DNA of 11,674 nucleotides, taken from positions 1-11,674 of the forward strand of contig CAIYOB010001520.1 of the NCBI GenBank assembly GCA_903927685.1, given 5' to 3'. This document shows positions 1 through 7,360 of this stretch, in pieces. The position numbers were made by a program, and so were the translations under genes. Source of the stretch: an uncultured Planctomycetaceae bacterium. Lineage in GTDB: Bacteria; Planctomycetota; Planctomycetia; Pirellulales; Pirellulaceae. Positions within the stretch are counted from its first letter, which is position 1; each line of letters opens with the position of its first letter. The notes beneath the pieces were generated by a model. The model saw only the letters and a program-made list of their open reading frames with translations, had not been told where the DNA came from and made no database searches.

Positions 1-1926
1 GACTGGGAAACGGAACTGGCCGCCCGCGGTTTGCAGACCCGCCTGGGCGACGCCGTTCGTTATCTGGCGAACAAGGAACGCGGCGGACCGATTGCCGGGT
101 TGGTCGTCTTCACCGACGGGCGGCGTAACGAGGGAATCGAGCACACCGCGGCCGCCGCGCTGGCCCGCCTGGCGGAAATCGCCATCTACCCCGTGGGCCT
201 GGGCAGCCAGAGGCGGCCGACGAACGTCCGTGTCGTCGATCTGGAAGCGCCCGAGCGAGTCTATCCCGGCGATCGCTTCAGCTTGACCGGCTATCTCCAG
301 GCCAGCGGCCTGCCCGGCCGTTCGGTCGACGTCCGCCTGACATCCGCGCCGACAGGCGTCCCCGACCGCGACCGGCGGGAGACGGTCGAGCAGGAAGATC
401 GCGTCGAACTGGGCGGCGAAGGCGACATCGTGACCGTCAAGTTTGAACTCACGCCGCAGGATGCCGGCCGACGGACCTATCAGTTGGCAGTCAAGGCTCC
501 GGCGGAGGACAGTAACCCGCAGGACAACGCAAAGACGGCCAATGTCGAAATCGTCGAACGCAAGGCCCGCGTGCTGCTGATTGCCGGCGGACCGGCCCGC
601 GAATACCAGTTCCTGCGGAACATGCTGTACCGCGACAAGGACACGGCGTCCGACGTCTGGTTGCAGACAGGCGTTCCGGGGATCTCGCAGGAGTCGAACG
701 AGCTGCTGTTCAGTTTTCCCGAGACGGCCGAACAGCTGTTCGAATACGACTGCATCGTGGCTTTCGATCCGGATTGGTCCCGCTTGGATCTGGTCCAGAT
801 CAAGAACTTGGAACAGTGGGTGGCCGACAAAGCCGGGGGCCTGGTCGTGGTCGCCGGCCCGGTCCACACGCCGCAGTGGGCCAACGTGCGGCAGGGCGAT
901 TCCCGGCTGGACACGATCCGCGCGCTGTATCCGGTCGTGTTCTACAGCAGTGGCCTGGCGACGCTGGGCGCCGGCCGGTTTGGCGGCGAGCAGCCCTGGC
1001 CGCTGCAGTTCACACGGGAAGGGTTGGAGGCCGAGTTCCTCTGGCTCGAAGATTCCGCCGTCGCCAGCGAATCCGCGTGGGCGACCTTCGCGGGCGTGTA
1101 TGGCTACTATGCGGTCAAAGACCCCAAGCCGGCCGCTCGCGTCTATGCGAACTTCTCGGATCCCACCACGGCGATCGACAAGCAATTGCCGATCTACATG
1201 GCCTCGCAGTTCTACGGAGCCGGCCGCGTGTTCTTTCAGGCCAGCGGCGAAATGTGGCGGCTGCGCACGGTGGACGAAGCGTATTTCGAGCGCTATTACA
1301 CCAAGCTGATCCGCTGGGTCTCGCAGGGCCGCCTGCTTCAGGATTCGAAACACGGCGTGCTGCTGGTCGACAAGGACCGTTGCCTGCTGGGCGAGACCGT
1401 CGCCGTCCAGGCCAAGCTGACCGACTCGCAAGGCCAGCCCCAGAAGACCGACGAAGTTCAAGCCGCGCTGATCCAGCCGGACGGGAGCCGCGTCAAACTG
1501 AATCTGAAGTCCGTCGCAGGCGGGGCGCGCGAAGGGATGTTCGCCGGCCAGTTCACCGCCGTCCAGGAAGGCGACTATCGGCTTGAATTGCGTCCGCCCA
1601 GCGGGGAACTGGACGAATTGCTCGTCCGCGAAGTCCGCGTACTGGCCGAAGAGTTGGAGACCAGGCAAGCGGAACGCAACGATCCCTTGCTGCTGGACAT
1701 GGCCCGAACCACCGGCGGTGCGTATTATGTCGGTATCGACGCGGCGCTCGGGCGCGCCGGCCAACCGCCGCTGGTCAACGAGTTGCGGCCGCAAGACCAG
1801 CTCACGTATCTGCCCGGACTGCCGGATCCGGATTTCGAGCGCCGGCTGATGGCCTGGCTGATGGCCCTGATCTGCGGAGCCCTGAGTCTGGAATGGCTGC
1901 TGCGGCGACTGAGCCGACTGGCGTGA
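1..1926 (+). CDS. VWA / glutamine-amidotransferase-like membrane protein, C-terminal 641 residues (5' partial)
   Basis: The frame is open from base 1, so the true start lies upstream; the TTG at 31 is only an internal codon. Numbering from the first visible codon, residues 33-45 (VVFTDG..NEG) are the late strand of a von Willebrand A domain, with the last MIDAS-type Asp at residue 39. The DxSxS part would lie off the window. Residues about 75-185 look like an Ig-like beta domain, and 188-445 like a class I glutamine-amidotransferase-like fold (ARVLLIAGGPAREYQFL, then GGLVVVAGP). The usual GxCxG nucleophile elbow is missing, so catalysis is unlikely. A second Ig-like domain follows at about 450-550. 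A hydrophobic helix at 615-635 with Arg residues after it suggests a C-terminal membrane anchor. This architecture is typical of planctomycete Bat-like operons, with MoxR and DUF58 genes often upstream. The fold assignment is from pattern recognition; the molecular role is unknown. Confidence 0.85.
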   Translation, partial: DWETELAARGLQTRLGDAVRYLANKERGGPIAGLVVFTDGRRNEGIEHTAAAALARLAEIAIYPVGLGSQRRPTNVRVVDLEAPERVYPGDRFSLTGYLQASGLPGRSVDVRLTSAPTGVPDRDRRETVEQEDRVELGGEGDIVTVKFELTPQDAGRRTYQLAVKAPAEDSNPQDNAKTANVEIVERKARVLLIAGGPAREYQFLRNMLYRDKDTASDVWLQTGVPGISQESNELLFSFPETAEQLFEYDCIVAFDPDWSRLDLVQIKNLEQWVADKAGGLVVVAGPVHTPQWANVRQGDSRLDTIRALYPVVFYSSGLATLGAGRFGGEQPWPLQFTREGLEAEFLWLEDSAVASESAWATFAGVYGYYAVKDPKPAARVYANFSDPTTAIDKQLPIYMASQFYGAGRVFFQASGEMWRLRTVDEAYFERYYTKLIRWVSQGRLLQDSKHGVLLVDKDRCLLGETVAVQAKLTDSQGQPQKTDEVQAALIQPDGSRVKLNLKSVAGGAREGMFAGQFTAVQEGDYRLELRPPSGELDELLVREVRVLAEELETRQAERNDPLLLDMARTTGGAYYVGIDAALGRAGQPPLVNELRPQDQLTYLPGLPDPDFERRLMAWLMALICGALSLEWLLRRLSRLA

Positions 1927-2025
1927 GAGGAAGGGTGAAGAGGGAAGGAAGGCGAGGGAGAATAGGTGAGAGATTAGGTGAAAGATTAGGTGTCCGGCGA
2001 GCCAATGACCAATGACAACTGACCG
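1927..2025. other. Purine-rich, repeat-bearing intergenic spacer
   Basis: This is the only sizeable gap inside the operon, at 99 bases. Its first 36 bases (1927-1962) are purine on the + strand except for T1936 and C1953. Two tandem repeat families follow. I see no convincing -35/-10 pair, no clear hairpin and no Shine-Dalgarno sequence close to the ATG at 2026. An internal promoter here cannot be excluded, because planctomycete promoters are poorly conserved. Confidence 0.7.
1961..1996 (+). repeat. 12-bp tandem repeat, about 2.7 copies
   Basis: The unit is close to ATTAGGTGARAG. Copies sit at 1961-1972 (AATAGGTGAGAG), 1973-1984 (ATTAGGTGAAAG) and 1985-1996, where only the first 8 bases match. 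This is seen directly in the sequence; the function is unknown. Confidence 0.8.
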
Positions 2026-2031
2026 ATGACC
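2004..2031 (+). repeat. 7-bp tandem repeat, four copies, running into the start codon
   Basis: Four successive heptamers read AATGACC, AATGACA, ACTGACC and GATGACC. The last contains the ATG at 2026 that starts the DUF4175-like gene. The ATGs in the first two copies (2005 and 2012) meet stops within six codons, at 2020-2022 and 2027-2029. Only the ATG in the fourth copy opens the long frame. Confidence 0.85.
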
Positions 2032-4425
2032 ACTTCCCGCCAACAACTTGATCCTCGCTTGCGTGGCCTGCTGTCGGGCTTGCGGTGGCGAATCCGCGCC
2101 TATGTTTGGCTGGAGGGGCTGGCGCTGGGGTTGATCTGGCTGGGGCTGACATTCTGGGCTGGGCTGGCGCTGGATTATCTGCCGATGTGGGCCGGGGCCA
2201 GCGAGATGCCGCTGGCGGCTCGAGCCGTCGTGCTGGCGATTGTCTGCGGGGGCCTGTTGCTGGTCCTGTATCGCTGGGTCTTCCGCCGGGCCTTTGTGCC
2301 GCTGGCCGACCGCAGCATGGCGGTGCTGCTGGAGCGGCAGTTTGGCGTGTTTCGTGACAGCCTGGTGACGTCCGTCGAGTTGACGGAGCGGCCGGATCAT
2401 GCCGGGGCATTTGATCCCTTGATGCTGGGGCAGACGAACCAGGAAGCGATCGACGAGATCCATCGCGTGCGGCTGGGCGCCGTGTTCAACTATCGGCCGC
2501 TGTTCGGCAGCCTGCTGGGCGCCGGCATTCTGCTGGGCACGCTGATTCTGTTCTACGCATTGAACCAGCAGGCGCTGGCCGTCTGGGTTCATCGCCTCTA
2601 TTTGTTGCGTGACGAGCCTTGGCCGCGGAGCGCCTTGATCGAAGTCGTGGGCGTCGAGTTGCTGGGGCCGGACGACGCCCCACAGGCCGCAGGTGAGGTG
2701 CCGTTGATTCCTTTTCGCGAGGGACGGCTCAGGGCCGCCAAGGGCTCGAACCTGCGTCTCAAGGTGCGTGCGGCCCGCAAGGCGAAAGTGATTCCCGAGA
2801 CGTGCACCATTCACTATCGCACCGACGACGGCGAGCGGGGGCGGGTCACGATGAGCCCCCTGAAACGGAGCCAGGACGAGTACCAGCTGTACGCTTTTTC
2901 CGGCAAGCCCCTGCAAGGCATCCTGACGACGGTGCGACTGGATGTCGTGGGCCACGACTACCGCGTCCGTGATTACGTGATCGAGGCCGTGGACAGTCCG
3001 ACGATCGTCGGCGTCGAACTCGACTGTACGTTCCCCGCGTACATGGTGGATGAACAGCTCGGCGCTTGGACGGCTCGGACCATTCCCTGGACGAATGCGA
3101 CGCAACTGCCACGCGGGACGCAGGTCACGATCCGAGCCCGTACGAACAAGCCCTTGAAACGAGTGGATCTGGTTCATCCGGACACGACGCAGACCGACCG
3201 GATCGACTGCACGGCGGCCCGGGATCGGCAGGAATTTGCATTTCCCGCGGGCCGCCTGGATGCCGATCTCGCCTGGGATGTCACGCTGTTCGACGTGGAT
3301 GACGTGGTGACCGAACGACCGTATCGGATCGTGATCCCTGTCGTGCCGGACGAATCGCCGCGAGTCGACGTGCGTTTGCGCGGAATTGGCACGGCGGTGA
3401 CGCCGGACGTAGTGATCCCTGCAAGCGGGAAGATCACGGACGACTACGGCGTCGGCAAGTCCTGGTTCGAGATGGTCGTGACGCAGGCGACCGTAGCGGA
3501 GAACGAACAGCAGGACGAGCTGGTGAAGCGGGAATTCGCCTTGGCCAAAGACGGGAAAGTCGACGCGGTGCTCGACCTGCGCGCCCTACGTTCCGAGGCC
3601 AACAGGATCGAACTGGAACCGAAAGACAAATTGACCCTGGCGATCCGAGCGGAAGACAAGCACGACTTATCCGGAGGCCCAAACGTCGGCAGCGGGGACC
3701 AATACCAATTGGACGTCGTAACGCCCGAGACCTTGTTGGCCAGGCTCGAAGCCCGCGAGATCGGCCTGCGCCGCCGGTTCGAGCAGCTCGTCCAGGAGAT
3801 GACCCAGGCCCGGGATCTGCTGGTCCGCGTCCAGACGCCGGCCGCCTCCGCGGGCACCGAACCGGGCGACGCCAATCGGCCCGGCGCCGAACCGGGCGAT
3901 GAACGCCTGGACGCCCAGAAGGCAGCCGAACGGGCCCAATCGTTGCGCGTGCTCCGCGTTCAACAGGCGCTGCAGCAGACTCGCAAGTCCGCCCAGGAAC
4001 TGCTCGGGGTCGCCGCCGGCTTTCAAGACATCCGCGAAGAACTGGTCAACAATCGCGTGGACGCCGAGGACCGGATTGAACGTCTGCAGGCCAAAGTCGC
4101 CGATCCCATGCAGGCGGTCGGCGAAACGATGTTCCCGGAACTCGAACGCCGTCAAGAGGTGTTGGAAAAAGTGCTGCTGGATGATCTGACCGCCAAGAAG
4201 TACGAACTGACGGGCGGTCAAGCGGAAACCGCTGCAGCCGTGCAACAGGCCAACGACATCCTGGCGGAATTGGATAGAATCCTGCAGCAGATGTTGGACC
4301 TGGAGACGTTCAACGAACTGCTGGACATCGTCCGCCAGATGATCGACGAACAGGAGCGTGTCTTGGGCGAGACACAGAAGACGCACAGCGGAATTCAAAA
4401 GAGCTTGCGCAGGGATTTGGAGTAG
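2026..4425 (+). CDS. DUF4175-like large membrane protein, 799 aa
   Basis: Three hydrophobic segments at about 27-50, 64-86 and 157-177 place the N-terminus in the membrane. The basic stretch between the second and third would be cytoplasmic under the positive-inside rule. Residues about 200-565 are beta-rich with repeated Ig-like features (for example PTIVGVELDCTFPAYM and SGKITDDYGV) and should lie outside the cytoplasm. Residues about 565-799 are charged, Gln-rich and helical, probably coiled coil, interrupted by a short linker at 602-628 with two EPGD copies. The topology and the 'DDYGV' region resemble DUF4175/TIGR02302-type proteins; the precise function is not known. The start at 2026 is the first in-frame ATG after the in-frame stop at 2020-2022, and it has no good Shine-Dalgarno. 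The gene ends 18 bases before the next one, so the two are very probably cotranscribed. Confidence 0.85.
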   Translation: MTTSRQQLDPRLRGLLSGLRWRIRAYVWLEGLALGLIWLGLTFWAGLALDYLPMWAGASEMPLAARAVVLAIVCGGLLLVLYRWVFRRAFVPLADRSMAVLLERQFGVFRDSLVTSVELTERPDHAGAFDPLMLGQTNQEAIDEIHRVRLGAVFNYRPLFGSLLGAGILLGTLILFYALNQQALAVWVHRLYLLRDEPWPRSALIEVVGVELLGPDDAPQAAGEVPLIPFREGRLRAAKGSNLRLKVRAARKAKVIPETCTIHYRTDDGERGRVTMSPLKRSQDEYQLYAFSGKPLQGILTTVRLDVVGHDYRVRDYVIEAVDSPTIVGVELDCTFPAYMVDEQLGAWTARTIPWTNATQLPRGTQVTIRARTNKPLKRVDLVHPDTTQTDRIDCTAARDRQEFAFPAGRLDADLAWDVTLFDVDDVVTERPYRIVIPVVPDESPRVDVRLRGIGTAVTPDVVIPASGKITDDYGVGKSWFEMVVTQATVAENEQQDELVKREFALAKDGKVDAVLDLRALRSEANRIELEPKDKLTLAIRAEDKHDLSGGPNVGSGDQYQLDVVTPETLLARLEAREIGLRRRFEQLVQEMTQARDLLVRVQTPAASAGTEPGDANRPGAEPGDERLDAQKAAERAQSLRVLRVQQALQQTRKSAQELLGVAAGFQDIREELVNNRVDAEDRIERLQAKVADPMQAVGETMFPELERRQEVLEKVLLDDLTAKKYELTGGQAETAAAVQQANDILAELDRILQQMLDLETFNELLDIVRQMIDEQERVLGETQKTHSGIQKSLRRDLE

Positions 4426-4429
4426 CAGC

Positions 4430-4447
4430 ATGAGGGCCGTGCGATGA
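4430..4447 (+). promoter_or_regulatory. Ribosome-binding site with a five-codon mini-ORF overlapping the next start
   Basis: GAGGG at 4432-4436 lies 7 bases before the ATG at 4444 and supports that start. An ATG at 4430 opens a frame of five codons (M R A V R) whose stop, 4445-4447, overlaps the ATG at 4444 in an ATGA arrangement. The mini-ORF has no Shine-Dalgarno of its own and may be chance. Confidence 0.45.
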
Positions 4448-6285
4448 GGAACCCACGTCAACGGTTGTGGCTCGCTGCCATCGCCTTGCTTGCCCTAGTC
4501 GATCCGACTTCGGCTGCTGAACCCGCGGCGAGTCCGGCCGCCGACGCAACGCCGGCCGCGGCTCCCGACGTCAAGCAACTGGCGATTCAACAGGGGACGA
4601 TCGCGGACAAGTACAGCAAACTCGAAAAGCTGCTCGAGGACATGGCACGCATCGAGGCCGTGAACGATCCCCAGCGGGCGGCGCTGCTGACGCGGGCTCT
4701 GCAGCTGTCCAAGCAGAACCTGACGGGCGTCAAGTTGGACAAGGTCGTCAAGTCGCTGGAACAGTTCGAGGCCAAGAATTACGACGAGCGCGAGGCGGTC
4801 CTGGGCCTGCAGCGTGAATCGCACGCGGATATGAAGTCGCTGCTCGAGATGCTGTTGAGCGAGAACCGCTCGGATCGCCTGCAGCGCGAGCAGGACCGAA
4901 TTCGCGAGTACATCAAGGAGGTCGAGCGGATCCTACGGTTGCAGAAGAGCGTTCAAGGCCGCACGGAGGGCGGCGCCGAACCGGGCGAAATGGCACAGGA
5001 TCAGGGCAAGGTCGCCGAACGGACCGGCGAATTGGCCAAGCAGATCCGCGAGCAGGAGGAAGGCAGCCAACAGTCGAGTCAGCCGGGCGCAGAGAACCAG
5101 GGACAGCCGGAGCCCAAGCCCGACGAACCGCCACGGCCGGAGGACCAGGCCAAGGCCGACGGCCAGGGCAAGGACGGGACCAAGGCGGACGCGGCAAAGC
5201 AAGGAAAACCAGACGGCCAAGCCAAGCAAGAAGGCCAGACGGCCGATCAGGCAAAAGAGGCAACTCCGGCAAAGGATGGAACCGCCAAGCCGGACGCATC
5301 GAAACCGGAATCCGGCCAGATGCCGTCCGAGGGCCAACCGGCAGAAGGCCAGCCGAAGTCGCAGCCGGACTCGGCCAAGGGGCAGCCCCAAAGCCCGAGC
5401 CAACCGGGCACGGAACAGCCGAAGCCGGACGGCGCCCCACCACCCCAAGACGAAGGAAATCCGGCTCGCAAACGCCTGGAGGCCGCTCAGGAGCGGATGC
5501 GCGAAGCGCAGAAGAAGCTGGAGGATGCCCAACGGAAAGAAGCCGTCGCGGAACAGGAGAAAGCCAAAGAAGAATTGGAGCGAGCCAAGGCGGAGCTGGA
5601 ACGAATCCTGCGGCAAATGCGGGAGGAGGAAGTCGAGCGCGTCCTGGCGTTGCTTGAAGGCCGGTTCCGCAAGATGCTGGAAATCCAGGTTCGGATTTAC
5701 GACGACACGGCCCAGCTGGACAAGACCGATGCGGCGGAACGCGAGCTGAAGATCCCGATTCCGGCCGGCAAGTTGGCTGTCGAAGAACGCAAATTGGTGA
5801 TCGAAGCCGACAAGGCGCTGAATCTGCTCCTGGAAGAAGGCTCGTCGGTCGCCTTTCCCGAGACGGTGACCCAGATGCGGGACGACATGCAACAGGTGGC
5901 CGATCGGCTGGACGCCGCCAAGGTCGACAAGATCACGCAGGGCGTCGAGCAGGACATTATCGCCGCCTTGCAGGAGATGATCGAAGCATTACAGCAGGCT
6001 CAAAAGGACATGGAGAAACAGAAGCAAGACCAGCAGCAAACGCAACCGGGCGAACCGCAGGACATGCCGCTGGTCGACGCGATCGCCGAGTTGAAGATGA
6101 TCCGGGCCTTGCAGATGCGTGTGAACACGCGTACCCAACGCTATGCTCAGCTGTTGGACAACCAAGAGGACCCCGTGGGCCAAGCGACGGACCAGGACCT
6201 GCGCGAGGCCCTGGCGAAGCTGGCCGAACGCCAGGAAACGATCTATCGCTTGACCCGCGACATCGTCCTGGGCAAGAACCGATAA
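4444..6285 (+). CDS. Secreted coiled-coil protein with long disordered linker, 613 aa
   Basis: The N-terminus has Arg residues, a hydrophobic core (LWLAAIALLALV) and an Ala-rich exit near residues 24-25, which is a Sec signal peptide. Residues about 42-205 are helical and charged. Residues about 205-340 are a low-complexity linker built from Gly, Gln, Pro, Lys, Asp, Glu, Ala and Ser, almost certainly unstructured. Residues about 340-400 are a strong coiled coil rich in Glu, Lys, Arg, Ala and Gln, followed by a helical region to about 525. A second Gln-rich break (525-540) leads into a final helical segment. No enzymatic motif is visible. It starts 18 bases after the DUF4175-like gene, and its two helical blocks resemble that protein's C-terminal region in style, which suggests a physical partnership (inference). 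Planctomycete genomes carry similar unnamed proteins at this position. Confidence 0.8.
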   Translation: MRNPRQRLWLAAIALLALVDPTSAAEPAASPAADATPAAAPDVKQLAIQQGTIADKYSKLEKLLEDMARIEAVNDPQRAALLTRALQLSKQNLTGVKLDKVVKSLEQFEAKNYDEREAVLGLQRESHADMKSLLEMLLSENRSDRLQREQDRIREYIKEVERILRLQKSVQGRTEGGAEPGEMAQDQGKVAERTGELAKQIREQEEGSQQSSQPGAENQGQPEPKPDEPPRPEDQAKADGQGKDGTKADAAKQGKPDGQAKQEGQTADQAKEATPAKDGTAKPDASKPESGQMPSEGQPAEGQPKSQPDSAKGQPQSPSQPGTEQPKPDGAPPPQDEGNPARKRLEAAQERMREAQKKLEDAQRKEAVAEQEKAKEELERAKAELERILRQMREEEVERVLALLEGRFRKMLEIQVRIYDDTAQLDKTDAAERELKIPIPAGKLAVEERKLVIEADKALNLLLEEGSSVAFPETVTQMRDDMQQVADRLDAAKVDKITQGVEQDIIAALQEMIEALQQAQKDMEKQKQDQQQTQPGEPQDMPLVDAIAELKMIRALQMRVNTRTQRYAQLLDNQEDPVGQATDQDLREALAKLAERQETIYRLTRDIVLGKNR

Positions 6286-6290
6286 CCTTG

Positions 6291-6298
6291 GAGTGAGG
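6291..6298 (+). promoter_or_regulatory. Ribosome-binding site for the TPR-like gene
   Basis: GAGTGAGG contains GAGG at 6295-6298, ten bases before the ATG at 6309. The spacing is slightly long but it is the best match in the 23-base gap. Confidence 0.5.
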
Positions 6299-6308
6299 AC
6301 GCCGTCTG

Positions 6309-7346
6309 ATGTTCTGTCTGCGACTGATGTTCCTGGCCTTGGCCGCCGCGGCCGCATCGTCGGCCCTGCACGCCGACGACGACCTTCAGAAACTCGCCAC
6401 ATGGCAGACGCCTGCGGTGGCCGAGGTCAAAGCGGCGGTCGACCAGTGGCTGGCCGGTGTGCCGCTGGAAGCACCCGTCCAGGCCCGGATCGCGGGCTTG
6501 TGGGCGGAAGACCAACTGCCTGCGGTCAGCGCCGACGTGCTCGATCGGCTGGCAGAGACGGTCGCCCTGGCCGTACCTGCCGCCGGCGAATTGGTGGCGA
6601 TGTGCCGCGGCCGTCAGCCCGCGCCGGTTCTGACTGCGTTTGACATCCTGCAGGACGCCGCCCAACCGCCGCTGGTGCGGAACAACCTGCGGCTGCTGTA
6701 CGGCCGCTGGCTGACCCAGCATGCGCTGTACGACGAAGCGCTCGAACAGCTGTCGGCGTTGCAGCCCGACCAGGTCGTCGACCCTGCCGGCCTGCTGTTC
6801 TACCGGGGTGTTTGCCTGCATCGGTTGCTGCAGAAGGAACCGTGCCTGACCACCCTAAACACGCTGCTGGAGAACAAGGGCCGGATTCCCAAGCGGTACG
6901 AGTTGCTGGCCGGGTTGATGCAAGCGGATCTCAAGCCGCTGAAGACGGACTCGCTGGACGAAGTCTCGCGGTTGATGGACGACGTCGAGCGGCGGCTCGG
7001 CTTGGGTCGCGCCGGCAAGCGGGTGCGCACCCAAGAAGACGATGTCATCGCCAAGCTGGACAAGATGATTGAGGAACTGGAGAAGCAGGCCCAGCAGAAG
7101 CAGGCTGCGGCCGGCAAACAGGGTGGCAAGCAGGCTCAGCAGCCGATGCAGGACAGCATGCCCGGCGGCGGTTCCGGCCCCGGCGACGTCGATCAGCGCC
7201 GCCCGGGCGCCGGCTCTGACTGGGGCAACCTCCCGCCCAAGCAGCGCGAGGAAGCCATGCAGCAGATCAGCAAGGGGCTGCCCTCGCACTATCGAGACGT
7301 GATCGAGGAGTACTTCCGGAAAATGGCCCGCGAGGGCGGGAACTAG
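6309..7346 (+). CDS. Secreted TPR-like helical protein, 345 aa
   Basis: Residues 1-22 form a signal peptide with an Arg at 5, an Ala/Leu-rich core and a likely cut near HA-DD. Residues about 30-225 are helical. The segment 124-190 (NNLRLLYGRWL, YDEALEQL, then LLFYRGVCLHRLL) has the spacing of tetratricopeptide-like helix pairs, which usually bind other proteins. Residues 243-265 are a short coiled coil, and 265-305 a Gln/Lys/Gly/Pro-rich linker. The C-terminus (LPSHYRDVIEEYFRKMA, 324-340) looks like a short amphipathic helix and is the most motif-like part of the protein. I recall similar C-termini in planctomycete proteins of this type. No catalytic motif is visible. The gene sits 23 bases after the coiled-coil gene and 14 before the NPCBM gene. 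Confidence 0.78.
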   Translation: MFCLRLMFLALAAAAASSALHADDDLQKLATWQTPAVAEVKAAVDQWLAGVPLEAPVQARIAGLWAEDQLPAVSADVLDRLAETVALAVPAAGELVAMCRGRQPAPVLTAFDILQDAAQPPLVRNNLRLLYGRWLTQHALYDEALEQLSALQPDQVVDPAGLLFYRGVCLHRLLQKEPCLTTLNTLLENKGRIPKRYELLAGLMQADLKPLKTDSLDEVSRLMDDVERRLGLGRAGKRVRTQEDDVIAKLDKMIEELEKQAQQKQAAAGKQGGKQAQQPMQDSMPGGGSGPGDVDQRRPGAGSDWGNLPPKQREEAMQQISKGLPSHYRDVIEEYFRKMAREGGN

Positions 7347-7348
7347 AC

Positions 7349-7354
7349 GAGGAG
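7349..7354 (+). promoter_or_regulatory. Ribosome-binding site for the NPCBM-domain gene
   Basis: GAGGAG lies 6 bases before the ATG at 7361 and is the strongest Shine-Dalgarno in the window. It fixes the start, since no in-frame ATG was found in the roughly 90 bases upstream that I read. Confidence 0.7.
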
Positions 7355-7360
7355 TCCCCC

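Noticed and set aside
31..33. TTG at 31 as the start of the first gene
   Set aside because: The frame is open to base 1 and begins inside a VWA domain, so the gene is cut by the window edge.
3667..4461. 264-residue minus-strand frame over the DUF4175-like gene
   Set aside because: It is antisense to the helical C-terminus, and its Leu/Gln/His bias mirrors Glu/Gln/Asp codons on the + strand.
4933..5892. 319-residue Leu/Phe/Arg-rich minus-strand frame that looks membrane-like
   Set aside because: Its apparent hydrophobicity is the complement of the Gln/Lys/Glu codons of the coiled-coil gene; there is no independent ribosome-binding site or domain.
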